From Rotaria sp. Silwood1 (lineage: Eukaryota; Rotifera; Eurotatoria; Philodinida; Philodinidae): a DNA stretch of 64,000 nt. The stretch covers positions 4,958-68,957 of the forward strand of contig CAJNOP010000888.1 of assembly GCA_905250075.1 (NCBI GenBank). Direction: 5' to 3'. Below, in pieces: positions 49,272 to 60,439 of this stretch. A model generated the notes under the pieces. It was not told the origin of the DNA, ran no database searches, and saw nothing but the letters and a program-made list of their open reading frames with translations. The first letter of the stretch is position 1; every line of letters begins with the position of its first letter. Made by a program: the position numbers and the translations under genes.

Positions 49272-50543
49272 TCAATTTGTCGATGGAGACTGATTATCCG
49301 AAAATGTTGAACATAGAAACAAATTCGTATAATCAGCATAACGTGCTTGGATATCTTCTCGATTGAAACCAAATTCGGAAAGAGTATATTTATGACGACC
49401 TTGTTTGCCCTGAGGATTTTCCATAAGCCAATTATGCATCGCTTTTTCGAATTCGTTTGACCATTGAAGATTGAAATAATCATAGATTTGATGAACAACA
49501 CCAATGGGATTCTTCATCAAATTGTCATAAGTAATATCTAACATATTTTTTCTCGATTGATCAACTTCACCATTTTGACATGTACGAAATTTCATTATAC
49601 ATTCGATTGATTTATCCATATTTTGACAACATCGTTTCGTTATTCTATCTCGACTGATTGAATTCGTTGCATTAAATTGTCCATTTGCAGCTGCCATTAA
49701 CAAACTACACCATGAAGGAAGAACTTCATCAAGAGATCGATGTGTCATAATTAATAATGCATTCGGATAATGTCGAAGAAGTCCATCAAGATAAAAAACA
49801 TGGAATTGTGTTTTTAATAACCAATGTGACTTCGGTGCGTCAACGGAATTTAACATGCGCACGAATGTTTCATGATAATCATATGCATAACTTTTGTTCA
49901 TTTCATTACGGATCCAACTCTCAGCATTAGAATCTTCATCGTTGGATAGAAGTGTAAACAATGGAAAATAGCCGGCTTGACACAGGATATGACAATCTTC
50001 TTCAATTGGAAAATGTGGATGAGATGCAGCTGTTTGAATGAGTATATTGGTTAACTGTTCACTTTCTTGTGAAGAAGAATATAAAATATCGATTCGTCGT
50101 TTTTGTTCGATCGAATCAGATCGTGCAATCGGTGGAACAACGTCAATCATCATATCAGTGTACAATGGTGCACGACAATTCGGATCGCAGGCAAGCAAAT
50201 TGTAGAGTAATGTTGTTCCTGTACGGGCAAGTCCGCAAATGATCAATGGACCAATAGTAGGCAAATTTTGATCGCAAAATTTATTATGTTTGGCTGCATA
50301 GTTTAGAACACATTTAAAATTTGTGTGCAACTTGTGAAGTTCTGATAGAAAAAACTTTTGGCCAACATCTGTTATCAGTTCATTACAGAGTACACTTTGA
50401 CAATATGATTCCAATGTATTCAATACATCATCGTGATACCCAAATTAACATTTAGCTTGTTCAGTCAAATCATTCTCATGTAGAACAGTATTGTTCAATA
50501 GTGTCGCATGAGCAACATTATTCTGATCTGATGTCATACTCAT
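49272..50543 (-). pseudogene. Sulfotransferase-family gene with an in-frame stop near the N-terminus
   Basis: The main frame (about 383 codons, 50423-49272) is a PAPS-dependent sulfotransferase of the Sulfotransfer_3 type. It has the 5'-phosphosulfate loop GLARTGTTLLYNLL and a later MTHRSLDEVLPSW segment resembling the 3'-phosphate-binding region. Reading upstream in the same frame reaches an ATG at 50543 (MSMTSDQNN) through family-like N-terminal sequence (HENDLTEQAK), interrupted by one TAA at 50447-50445. The next ATG downstream lies after the nucleotide-binding loop, so an internal start would lose the active site. It is therefore best called a recently disabled gene, a sequencing or allelic variant, or less likely a readthrough case. 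No introns; an acquired origin is possible. Confidence 0.8.
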
Positions 50544-50954
50544 TGAATTCAGTAATATGTTTAGACTGTTTTAAATAATTATTTTTCAATAAATATTGCT
50601 TATGCTAACGGTTTATATAATAGAACGATGATACAAGGACGAACAATAACAATACACAAGTCACAATCAGGTGATGTTACACTACTTACCACGTTATCAG
50701 CGTATGAAGAAAAAAAATACTATCAGAGCTTCGACAATAATGCTTAGAGAAATAAAGCAAATGATACACAACGCTTATCTTCTTCTATTCTTCTACTTAG
50801 CTGTTTGCTTGACAATGATTTCATGTAATAAAAAAGGTACTAGTGCAGAGTTACAGCTATCAAATGAAAGTTGACATTTTCGTTTTTTTTTAACAATAAT
50901 ATAACGAAAAATATGATAGTGATTGAAATTTTTTCTTTTTTCTCTTTTTATTGA

Positions 50955-51042
50955 GGATTCGGGCGGGTGTGGGTGTGGGTGAGTATGGATACGGTGTGAG
51001 TGTGGCTGTTGGGTAAGAGAACTACACCAACACTCACACCCG
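50955..51042. repeat. Telomere-like palindromic hairpin repeat, copy 5
   Basis: GGATTCGGGCGGGTGTGGGT... on the left faces CACCAACACTCACACCCGATG on the right. The spacer gggtaagagaactac resembles the agaagaactac spacer of copy 4, which supports common descent rather than independent microsatellite growth. Confidence 0.7.
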
Positions 51043-51212
51043 ATGATGAGAAAAATGGACGATAATTACCATTTTCTCGTCCAAACCATTGAAAGACGGA
51101 TATCTTGGTTGAATCACGTGAATTATTCATCTGATACGGTGTTTATCTTTTTGAAAAGCATCAACGCACTTTAATTCATCTTGTTTTTCTGTGCAAGTAA
51201 CAATATAAATAG

Positions 51213-51364
51213 TGGTAGGGCGGGGTGTGGGTGTGAGTGAGACACAACTGAAAATCCATACCGACACCATTCACACCCCACCCACACCCACACCGACACC
51301 CACACCCACACCCACACACCCACACCCCACACCCACCCACACCCACACCCACACCCCACACCCT
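51213..51364. repeat. Telomere-like palindromic hairpin repeat, copy 6
   Basis: A short G-rich left arm (GGGCGGGGTGTGGGTGTGAG) and a much longer C-rich right arm of about 95 bp of CACACCCACACCC units. The arms are asymmetric, as expected if unit number changes by slippage. It lies 290 bp beyond the ART-TPR stop codon. Confidence 0.75.
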
Positions 51365-51654
51365 TTCTTGAATTACTTGAAAAGTAGTTCAGCGTACTTG
51401 AAAATAACAAAAAATTCTTAAAAATAGGAAAAAATAAGTTGAAGTACAAAAGTTCACTGTTTTCCCCTGGTCCAGACCCCATGAACACAAATATACACAT
51501 AGGCATATTTGAATTAGTGTTTGTTATATGAAATCCTTAGTTTTGATACACACAAAGCTCGAAATAAGCTTTGACATTGGAATAACAAATAATGGGATTT
51601 ATACATGCGTATATGTGTGAAGAAAGAAATTGCTACGAAAAATAGAAAGAAAAA

Positions 51655-54600
51655 CTAATAAGGAATGTTCTCAACATCTTCCGTGTACGAACTGGAAGTT
51701 TTTTTGACCCTTATTTCAGTGACATCCGGATGTTCAAGTCGAAGCAACTGTGCCTCACAACGATGACTTTGTTGAAAGTATTCAATCGCTGCTTGTTGAT
51801 CGCCTTTTTTCTCGCATAATATACCCATGGCATGATAATTCCTAATAACATCTGGATGTGACTCTGGAAGTGACTTCAACTTCACTTCCAATGAACGTTT
51901 GTAATATGTTAAAGCCTCATCGAATTCACTGCAAGCAACATAAACACTGCCAATGTTAAACATAGTGGTGGCAATAGATCGATGATTGTCGGGCAGAGTT
52001 TTCTTTCTAATGTTAAGAGCCCTCTTCAAATATTCAAGTGCCAGTTTATTACTATCATCATTCATATCTTCGATTGACATGTAAATCGAACAGACGGAGC
52101 CCATTTCATGATAGCAAGAAGCTACAGAACTATGCATCTCACCATGATTTACTGTTAGCATCGACAAAGCTGTTTTTAACGATTCTAACGCCTGACTTTG
52201 ATTACCCATTCGTCCATAAATTGCGCCAATAGATCGATAAGAATCAGCAATGAAATCATGATTGGCTGGGAGAAGCTCCTGATACTTCTCAAGTCCTTTC
52301 TTATACCACTCAAGACTTTTTTCATATTCATCTTTTAACTGAGCAATATTACCAAGTGAATGATAACAAACTGCAATGTTCCGTTGATCGTATTGAATAT
52401 TCTTTTGATTAAGCATTTTGTGCAATGCATTAATATAACAAGTTTCAGCCAAATCAAATCGACCTATGTCCAAAAGTACATGGCCTAAAGTGATAGATGA
52501 ATTATCATTACCAAGATGTGTCGCTGCATGAGTCAGTAATGTATTTGTTTCTATATCTATAGTGCATAATTGTAAATTGATCATATGAATTTTTTCCTTA
52601 TCATCGTAATGAGTGTCCAATATACGAAAGATAGATCCAGCCATAAAAAGTGTTTCTTCTTCCTCAGGAAAATTACTTTTCAGTCCAATATCTGCAAATG
52701 GCATATCATTGTCGATGCTTGAAGGATCAGCAGAAATTATGAATAAAACACGTTTCAATGAAGTTATCGATTCGACACGCCAGCGGTCTGAATTTTGTGC
52801 AGCATCACCAAGAATAAATAGAGCAAGATCTCGATTGACAGTTGTTGAAAAAAAAGATTTCATTAATACTAAACGATTAACAGACTGTTCCCAAATACTC
52901 AATTCCTCAACTGACAATAGCTGACCACGATATGTTTCAATCGGTACTTTTGCTTGTAATTTTCGGAACTCAATTAGTTGGTCATAAATGTCACTAATAA
53001 AAAAACGCATATGAAGAAGAATTTCAATGTTTTGTTGTCGTAATGCCTTGTTTAAGCTTGTATAAATAAACGTTGGACGTGTATACCTTTAAAATAAATG
53101 ACATCTAATTATTAATTTTTTCGTTGCTAGTCTCTTGTCTCGTCTGAAAGAGTAAAAAACTTCATGCTATCAAGATCCGTAAGGATATATAAATAAATGC
53201 GAAAACTTCGGATTTAAATCCGAGAGTTATGTGTGCTTCAAAAAGTGAATCATACAAATCAGTCATTCTAGAATGTCTCAACATCAAAATTATACTGTGA
53301 AATCTACCATTTAAAATGTTGATTTCTAGTATGGTGACTTGCCAAACTAATAGAACTTTGGATTGAATACAACTCAAGTTTGAACTCTTTTCCTTGATTT
53401 ACCCTGTCAAAGTCGTTTTTCCTATAACTTCATTTCTATTAGTCACGGCTTGACCAATAGAATTTCAATGGAAGTGCAGTATACATGCGAGTTCTCTATC
53501 TCTGAAAACCTCGAAGTATCATCACTGTGATTGCAAGATAGAGCTCGATTTGTGAATCAATTAGATCATGGACCAAAATCTAATCTAGTTCTTTTTATTT
53601 ATCCTTGTGATAGGTGAGTCAAACTGCTTGTTTCTTTATGCTTTATACATCATTTTGTAGCTCTCGAAATTCTCTATCGAATGGAATACAATAGTTAGGG
53701 TTTTAGTTGACTATGATAGGAAAAGTCCTTTACGAAAGCAGCGGTGGGTCGAATTTTCCACAGGAAGCTATAGGGAAAAATGGGTGTTTCTGCAATAATT
53801 AAGGAACGGCTCGACCGATTCATCTTATCCTCTTCTCTCGATCGAGATATTGTAAAGACTGAACTGTGTAGAAAATTTCATCGCGATCTGACTCTCCTTT
53901 AGAAAGTTATCGCGTAAACGGCCGAACGGACACACTGACAAATTTTAGAGTATTACTCCCTTTTTGAGTACATTAAAAAAGCTCACATTTCATGATAAGA
54001 TGGTAGTAACTTTGTAACAAAATGATCGGTGTTACGTACCAGTAAAAAACCTTATCAGTAGAATAATTATCCATGAACTCATGAAGAATCTTCATGTCAT
54101 TAAGTTTATCGGAGCATTTTTTCTTCCAAAATTCTAGAAAATCGTCCTCATCATTTACAGTCCAATTCATTTTGCGCAAAAAGTCAATTAACTGTCGAAA
54201 TTGAAGAATATCACCGTCAATAATAAGAGAAGAATCACCATTGTTATTAAAAGAAAAGGTAAATGTTGTTGGAGAGTATCGTGATTGTTCAATTTGTTTT
54301 CGATCAAGTTGAATTTTACTAACAAGCTGATTAAATTCATTGAAAATACCTCTATACTGAATGGTAGTAAACACAACTTATCTTTATGTTTTTATTTTAT
54401 TTGTCATAAATGTCTAACGAATTACCTTAGTAAATTCATTGATTGATGATGTACTCCAAGCTGTATTACGACAATAAATATAAACTGATTCTATACTTGT
54501 TATATCATAAAATTCTGGTGTCAATATTTGTGCAAACTTTCCGCTAACAATAATTACTGTCGGCTCATTAATATGTTGCTGTAGATACTGTTCACATTCG

Positions 54601-54791
54601 GATACTTGCTCAAATACGAGTATCTTAATACTATCGAAAGCACTTCTAAGTTCATGTTGAGCTCGTTGATTTTCTTCGGTCGTATTAATTTGTGCATCTA
54701 TCCAAATGATTGATTTGATTATCAGATCATTATCTTCATCCAATTTTTCTTCTGAATTCCTAATTCCATCGACATTATATGATGCAGACAT
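51655..54791 (-). CDS. Mono-ADP-ribosyltransferase fused to TPR repeats
   Basis: Three exons: 54791-54426, 54356-54040 and 53086-51655, giving 704 residues in frame. The first about 230 residues form a lineage-typical N-terminal domain (IIWIDAQINTTEEN, VIIVSGKFAQIL, YIYCRNTAW). An R-S-E class ADP-ribosyltransferase domain follows, with Arg281 in TYRGQ, SFFSTT at about 305-310 and an E-rich ExE motif PEEEETLF at about 368-374. Such domains transfer ADP-ribose from NAD to protein side chains, typically arginine. From about residue 420 there are around six or seven TPR units of kinesin-light-chain type (CYHSLGNIAQLKDEYEKSLE, TMFNIGSVYVACSEFDEALT) for protein binding. I know this fusion as abundant in bdelloid rotifers; its substrate is not known to me. 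No signal peptide is seen, so it is probably cytoplasmic. Intron 2 (953 bp) contains dispersed repeat R1. Confidence 0.85.
53191..53530. repeat. Dispersed repeat R1, copy 1 (ART-TPR intron 2)
   Basis: Shares blocks in the same order with 56075-56405: 'atccgagagttatgtgt', 'cttcaaaaagtgaat' and 'agtcgtttttcctataac'. It also contains a small palindrome GGATTTAAATCC at its left end. Probably a non-autonomous transposon; its termini are not resolved. The sequence to its right (53690-53960) also looks repeat-derived. Confidence 0.65.
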
Positions 54792-56424
54792 TTTTTCAAA
54801 AAAATTTTTAATTTGTGAAATGAACACTTTGACACTAAACAATAATTCGGAACAGAACCTAAGCTTATCTAAAATTTAATAAAAACTGTTGTTTATTATT
54901 TCCATTTAATCCTGGAGCGAACAATCAAACATCGAGGTCGGAGATGATTCTGCGTCTGATCATAGATGATGTTCTATGATTTCAAGATTTATTTTCAGAT
55001 GCTTTGGTCTGCGTTTATCATAACTTTCCTAAATTTATCAAACTAATTTTAAAACTATATAATGCATATATCAGTAGAAAATTGCAGAATCAATTCTTTT
55101 TCGTCAATTGTTAGACTTAAATATAGATATATTCTAGTTATGCATCTCTCATATCAATTAATTTATGTTGTAATATGAATGTGATTATTATAAAAAAGTC
55201 ACTGGTAGAGTCATATGCATCACTTCTTGGCTGATCGATATTTGTTTATTCGTTTTGGATTCTTTGATGGTTTATTTCTCTTTATATAGTGCTCTCTATA
55301 CTCACTTAATAGGGAAGATTTAATCTCGAAATAAAACGAACATCGAGAAGGAACAAAGACAGTCTTAATAATTACATTGTAGTATTCATCATAGTTGGTT
55401 TATTCCAAGTGAAAATGCTTTTTTTTGACAGTAATATATGTTAAGCAATGAATATTTCGAAGATAAGGAAAAAAAGACAGAAGTCACATGTCATACACAT
55501 AAAAACTACAGAGAGAAAGAATTAAAAGTAAGAGTGAACAACATTTCATAGATTAGCATAAATTATGTAGTCGTCATGTACAGATGTCACTATAACTAGA
55601 AAAATATTTATATTCGAACTTGAAGACTTTTTGGCATATCAATGTATTTTGGATAATTTCCCTATTGAAAACTAAGAGAATAACATACAATTTTGTTCGA
55701 ACTCTTTAAAACTAGCTATAGACTTTTGAAAATTAATTTACTCAGTTAGATAACTAGACATTTTATCAGAAAAATAGTTCGACAGTTATATCTTACTTTG
55801 AATTATACTTTGTTTTTAGTGTTCTGTAATACTGAAACTCATATTGTCACAAGATATGATCTTGAATAGTTTCTAATTGATGAACTAGAATCATTAAATA
55901 ATTATTTTCAGAAACTTTGACCTTTGAAAAGAGATGGTTTAATTTTTGAATTCATTTACTAGAAAAATATCTTTTTTTTCCTTTTTTCACAACTAATTCT
56001 AATGACTACAAAAGATAATTAATGTCGTAGAATTTTTTTATAAAACAAACTTTTTCATTGGTAGATTCAATAGTAAAATAAATGTGGAAATCTCGGATTT
56101 ATATCCGAGAGTTATGTGTACTTCAAAAAGTGAATGAGACAAATCGGCCATCCTGGAATGTCAGTATATAAAAATTATTGTGGCAAACCTTTTCCGTAAA
56201 CGCTTGAATTTCATCACCTACTGTCGAATCGTAGGACTTAGGAGCGTATACACCTCAAATTTCGCCTGTTCGGCTTTATTTAGACTCAGAAAGTCGTTTT
56301 TCCTATAACACGATTTCTATTGGTCAATACTCAACCAATGGGGCTTCGAATCAAGTTTAGTGCAGGTTCTAGTTCTCCGCCCCAGAAAATCTTCGATTAT
56401 CATCTCTACCCAGGATGATGATTA
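54792..56424. other. Intergenic, AT-rich, with dispersed repeat R1
   Basis: The 5' flank of the ART-TPR gene followed by AT-rich DNA without supported genes. It ends in the second copy of repeat R1 (56075-56405). Confidence 0.5.
56075..56405. repeat. Dispersed repeat R1, copy 2
   Basis: Matches the copy at 53191-53530 in both end blocks. The left end has the palindrome GGATTTATATCC followed by GAGAGTTATGTGT; the right end has GTCGTTTTTCCTATAAC and ATTTCTATTGGTCA. The central parts differ, so the copies are old or share only their ends. Confidence 0.65.
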
Positions 56425-56660
56425 CGACGATCCTAAACGACCGTTTACGATCGTTTACGGTACCGTAAACAGTCGTAAACGCTGAAATTACGATCGTAAA
56501 CGGGCCGTGCTTCACCCGTTTGGTAGCGACCGTATTACGGCCGTAACACGCCGTGACGTATACGGCGAAACACACCCACCATAAACACTGAAACCTGTGC
56601 CGTAAAACGGCCGTCTTTCGACGGATACCCCAACGTATACGACCCGATTTCACCGTCCCA
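56425..56660. repeat. CpG-dense block of palindromic CGTTTACG/CGTAAACG motifs
   Basis: In otherwise AT-rich DNA this 235-bp block contains many CpG dinucleotides. It has repeated short inverted motifs: GACCGTTTACGATCGTTTACG, GGTACCGTAAAC, ACGGCCGTAA and AAACGGCCGTC. It has no coding sense I can support. It begins right after repeat R1. Confidence 0.6.
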
Positions 56661-57598
56661 GGACAATGGTTCCGGGCTCAGGATCCTCGAAGACCTCACG
56701 ACGCCATCACTTAGATTGAGATCTTTGAGGATCCTTAAGAGAGCGTCTCTATACGCATCGAGGATGATGCAGCATATTGAGTGACACACAAAATTTTTGA
56801 CTTTTGATTTTTTATGTGCATTGGATAGGTCATCATTCGAAACTAAAAACCCCAAATTTTCAGCTCATTTGAATGTACTATAGTAAAGTTACGTTTGATT
56901 TACTTTTAAGCACTACGTACCTACTACTCAAAAAATAGTCATAAATTGTTCTATAAATGCCTACTAGGACTTTTTTCTACAAGTCATGGGATTTTTTTAT
57001 GTAATATACCAAATGATAGAGAATTAAAAGCTGAATAAAATGGACTATTAAGAACATCGAATATCATCTGTCTAGTGGGTTTATTTAATCCAAAATGAGT
57101 AAAAACTACCATATTTTTTGAGTATGCGATGGGCAATTTTTAGCAGTATATCTGCTGCCATTTTTTTAAATCAAGTGGGCCCAAGCTGAATTTTACATAT
57201 GTTATACAACTTTTAATTCTCTACAAAATGATAAAAAAGATTTGAAAAAAAGTTTTCCCTTCGAAGCGATATAAATCTTACAATATCAACTTTTTATGGT
57301 GGTCATTTGCAGTTTTATGATATAATTCATATAATATTAAACTTTTTAGCTTAGAAAATTTATCCTTAACTGCATGCCATCATATATATATATGAAAAGT
57401 ACACATCACCACCAACATCTAGATACACAATATGTAAGGTAAAATACCACAGTAATCAAGTCATATTGAACTATCAGGTGATAAGAGATCGCCTATGAGT
57501 TTATTCAGAAATCCAACCATTATTCAAAATATTTTTTGTTCACTTAATATCCTCATCTAAATCTATATCATCTGACACTTTTAAAACTCGATCTATAT

Positions 57599-57698
57599 NN
57601 NNNNNNNNNNNNNNNNNNNNNNNNNNNNNNNNNNNNNNNNNNNNNNNNNNNNNNNNNNNNNNNNNNNNNNNNNNNNNNNNNNNNNNNNNNNNNNNNNN
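57599..57698. other. Assembly gap (100 N)
   Basis: A run of exactly 100 N immediately before a reverse-transcriptase fragment. The missing sequence probably includes more of that element, so the true distance is unknown. Confidence 0.99.
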
Positions 57699-57704
57699 AT
57701 AATA

Positions 57705-57997
57705 TCGAACTTTCAGAATCCATAGGACAGACTGCAGAGTACCTCAACGTTAAACTTGAGAATAGAGGAGGTAAATTGTTATCTGAAGTCTTTCATAAGC
57801 CATCACATGAATCATATTTCCTCCCTTACACAAGTACACATGCACGTCATATAAAAAAGAATATCCCATTTGCAGCTCTGGTAAGAGCTATACGTTATTG
57901 TTCAAGTTATGAGGCTTATAAACGAGAACAAGCCCATATTTGTCTATCGTTACTCTTTAACAAGTACCCATTGGATTTTATTCTTGAACAAAGATGA
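57705..57997 (+). pseudogene. C-terminal fragment of a reverse transcriptase (Penelope-like)
   Basis: An open stretch beginning at the gap edge reads ESIGQTAEYLNVKLENRGGK and then HKPSHESYFLPYTSTHARHI and ALVRAIRYCSSYEAYKREQ, ending in TGA at 57995-57997. The order 'YLxVxLE... VFHKP... YLPYxSxHxRHxxxxIP... RxIRYCS' is that of the RT thumb region of Penelope-like elements as I know it. These are abundant in bdelloids, where some cap telomeres. The rest of the RT is missing upstream (gap), and no GIY-YIG endonuclease is seen downstream. It is a remnant; assignment to a subfamily is not possible here. Confidence 0.65.
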
Positions 57998-58319
57998 AAT
58001 GTTCTTGAAGAGGAGTTACCAAAAACTGTTGTTTGTTAGCTCAAATGAAAGGAAACAGTCTGGATGAGGCGAAGAAAAATCTAGTCCCATCCTGTTTCAT
58101 CCGACTCGGTGTACTTCCTATTTTTCAGTCTCGTCCCTGCCTAGAAGTGGACAACATTGTATTTGTCCCGCGTTTCACTGAGTTCTAGTATGTCTAATCA
58201 AACTGAGACTTTTTATACAGATTCTATTCACTATTCGGGATGCAAAATCGTTCCAAAAAAACTGAAATATCAACAGTTCTATGAAAAACGATAGTTTGCA
58301 ACTGAGACGAATTTTGTAA

Positions 58320-58500
58320 AATCTGATAAAAATCAAAGGGGGGGGGGGGGGGGGGGGGGCGGATTTGTGATTTTGAGATTATTTCGGATTCTTTCAGATT
58401 TCGTGGGATTTCATTGGATTTCTTTGGGTTTTTTGGATTTTCGGATTTTCTTGGATATTCCGATTTTTTCGGGCTGTTTTGAGTTTTTAGAGGGCTGGAC
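58320..58500. repeat. Poly-G run followed by GGATTT-rich degenerate tandem repeat
   Basis: About 20 consecutive G (near 58340-58360) lead into a series of GGATTT/GGATTTT units with variable spacers (GCGGATTTGTG, TTTCGGATTC, GTGGGATTTC, TTGGATTTTCGG). A similar block lies at 60893-60982. The unit is short and degenerate. Confidence 0.65.
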
Positions 58501-58639
58501 GATATCCCCCAAAATCGAGAAATTGTTCCACTGACAGCAGAAATCTTTTACCCCACACAAAGTCAAGCAGAAACGCTTTTATAGCGAAACACAAGCCGTC
58601 ACTAAATCTTTTCGATTAGAAGCGCATCAACCATATCTG

Positions 58640-58940
58640 TCCTTACAAGGAGAAATGTATAAGATATAAGGAGAAATCGATCAGATTATTCTTACATTAT
58701 AAGGAGAAATGAATAAAAGTATTTTTCCACTATAAGGAGAAATTCTACTAGAAATGGATTTTCTCCAGAAGAAATGTAAATGTTTCTAGGAGAAATGAAT
58801 GAACCGTTTCGCTCCGTTCCAACAGAAGTGTATGATAGACAAGGAGATTTGAAATATATGTAGAAGAACAATGAGTCATCGATGCATATGTATAGTGTTT
58901 TTTCCATTTCTCCTTGTTATGTATGACCTTTTACAGGGTA
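58640..58940. repeat. AAGGAGAAAT degenerate minisatellite
   Basis: Repeats of ATAAGGAGAAAT or close variants occur at irregular spacing of about 25-45 bp (for example 58647, 58670, 58702 and 58731). It closes with an inverse copy, CATTTCTCCTTG, near 58905. Short frames across it are incidental. Confidence 0.6.
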
Positions 58941-59039
58941 AAGCATTTCTCCTTGAAATGGAACAATTTCCCGATCGATTAATACTGTTGTCCACTGCTG
59001 GAGCTACCTCATAGCTTCCTACAGCTACTCAAGGGTATG

Positions 59040-59400
59040 TACTTAAAGCTCCTGAAGGTCTACCATACGACTGAATCAAGAGGTACTCAAGGGTTATCGT
59101 ATGGAAGTACCCATCAGTCCGCATGGCCTACCCTACGGGGTACCCGTAATTTCTGATCACCCGTCGTATGGGGTACTCATAAATTCCCATGACCTATCCT
59201 ATAGTGGTACGAATAAGTCTGTATGGTCTATCTTATGGTGGTGCCCGTAAGTCCTCATCCTCTATCCTATGGAGTACCCAAAAGTCCTCATGGTCTATCC
59301 TATAGGGAAATTCATAAGTCCTCATGGCTTATTCTATAGGGAACTCATAAATCCTTACGGTCTATCCTATAGTGGTACCCATTAGTCCGCATGGCCAATT
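59040..59400. repeat. GTACCC..AAGTCC..CATGG..CTATCCTAT minisatellite, forward array
   Basis: About nine degenerate units of about 35-45 bp share GTACCCATAAGTCC, TCATGGTCTATCC and TATAGTGGTAC blocks. The same unit appears in reverse orientation at 59925-60350, so the two arrays form a large inverted pair about 520 bp apart. Confidence 0.7.
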
Positions 59401-59924
59401 GATGTTTAGTATAGTGAACTTTTCAAACACTGTCTTACGGTAGTTCTGTTTCCTCTTCAAGGACTCTTCCGTGGATGAATGTTGGGTATCGCTAACTATT
59501 CAAGAAATATCTAGCATTAGTCGTCGTAGGTTTTCAAGAGCTTTTAGACACAGGGCCCGTAATTGTTATACGGACGACACTCGTCCATCATCCACTAACT
59601 GGATTTTAATGTAGTATGAAATACTGGTAAGGGTCACGTAACAATCGTGTATTTGATTTTTCCGTTAAGTAGTAAAAGTGGACTCTTCTTTTCAGTTCGA
59701 CGTAATTGAGAAAAGGTATGAAGTGGTTTTACTTCATAATTAGTATTATTTCCAGGCCATTGCGTTTGACAAATTGGGCTCAACTTTGAATTCCTCGTTA
59801 ATCACATATAGATTGAAACCCAGGTGCATCACAACTCCAGTTCCACAGCTCGCAAGAGCTCAGTCGAAGAGCTGGTAGACAGTATCAGCTCAGCGAACTG
59901 AATCGGAGCTATCACAAATCTACT

Positions 59925-60350
59925 AATAGGTACCCTATAGGACAGCTTTGAGAACTTATGAGTACGTCCATAGGATAGGCGATAATGACTTATGAGTACG
60001 TCTATAAGATGTGCGTTGAAGACTTATGAATACCCGCATAGGATAGCCCTTGACGACTTATGGGTACCCGTCATAGGATAGGCCTTAAGGACTTGTGGAT
60101 ATTCTATAGAATAGGCGATCATGACTTATGAGTACACTCATAGGATTTTCCTAGAGCACTGTTGGGTAACCCATAATATAGGCTTTCAGGATTTATGTGT
60201 ACCTCCATAGGATATGTCTTGTGGAGTTATGGGTACCCCATACGATAGGCGATGATAACTTATGAATACTATCATAGGATAGGCATTGAGGACTTATGGC
60301 AGTTCCATAGAATTCGTCATTAGAACTTAGGGTTTCCTATAGGATGCATC
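59925..60350. repeat. Same minisatellite, reverse array
   Basis: About ten degenerate units carry GACTTATGAGTAC and CATAGGATAGGC, the reverse complements of the forward-array blocks (GTACTCATAAGTC, GCCTATCCTATG). Arms this long and diverged could form an imperfect cruciform. Confidence 0.7.
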
Positions 60351-60439
60351 GTTTTCCCGGGATTCTCATCGTGTTGCTTGGGTTTTAAGGATTCCTATTG
60401 TGCTTATAGGGATGTGGAATCTAGTGAATTCATCTCCTA

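Larger units (their letters stand above)
50544..51654. other. Intergenic region with two telomere-like hairpins
   Basis: About 1.1 kb between the sulfotransferase frame and the ART-TPR gene. A small plus-strand frame at 50671-50874 has a hydrophobic signal-like part (LLLFFYLAVCLTMIS) but no recognised mature region; it could be an exon or chance. Hairpins lie at 50955-51042 and 51213-51364. Confidence 0.5.

Noticed and set aside
51171..51506. Minus-strand frame of 111 codons rich in Gly, Val and Cys
   Set aside because: It is a translation of the GTGTGG/CCACAC hairpin repeat.
58692..58907. Minus-strand frame of 71 codons
   Set aside because: It runs through the AAGGAGAAAT minisatellite and has no recognisable content.
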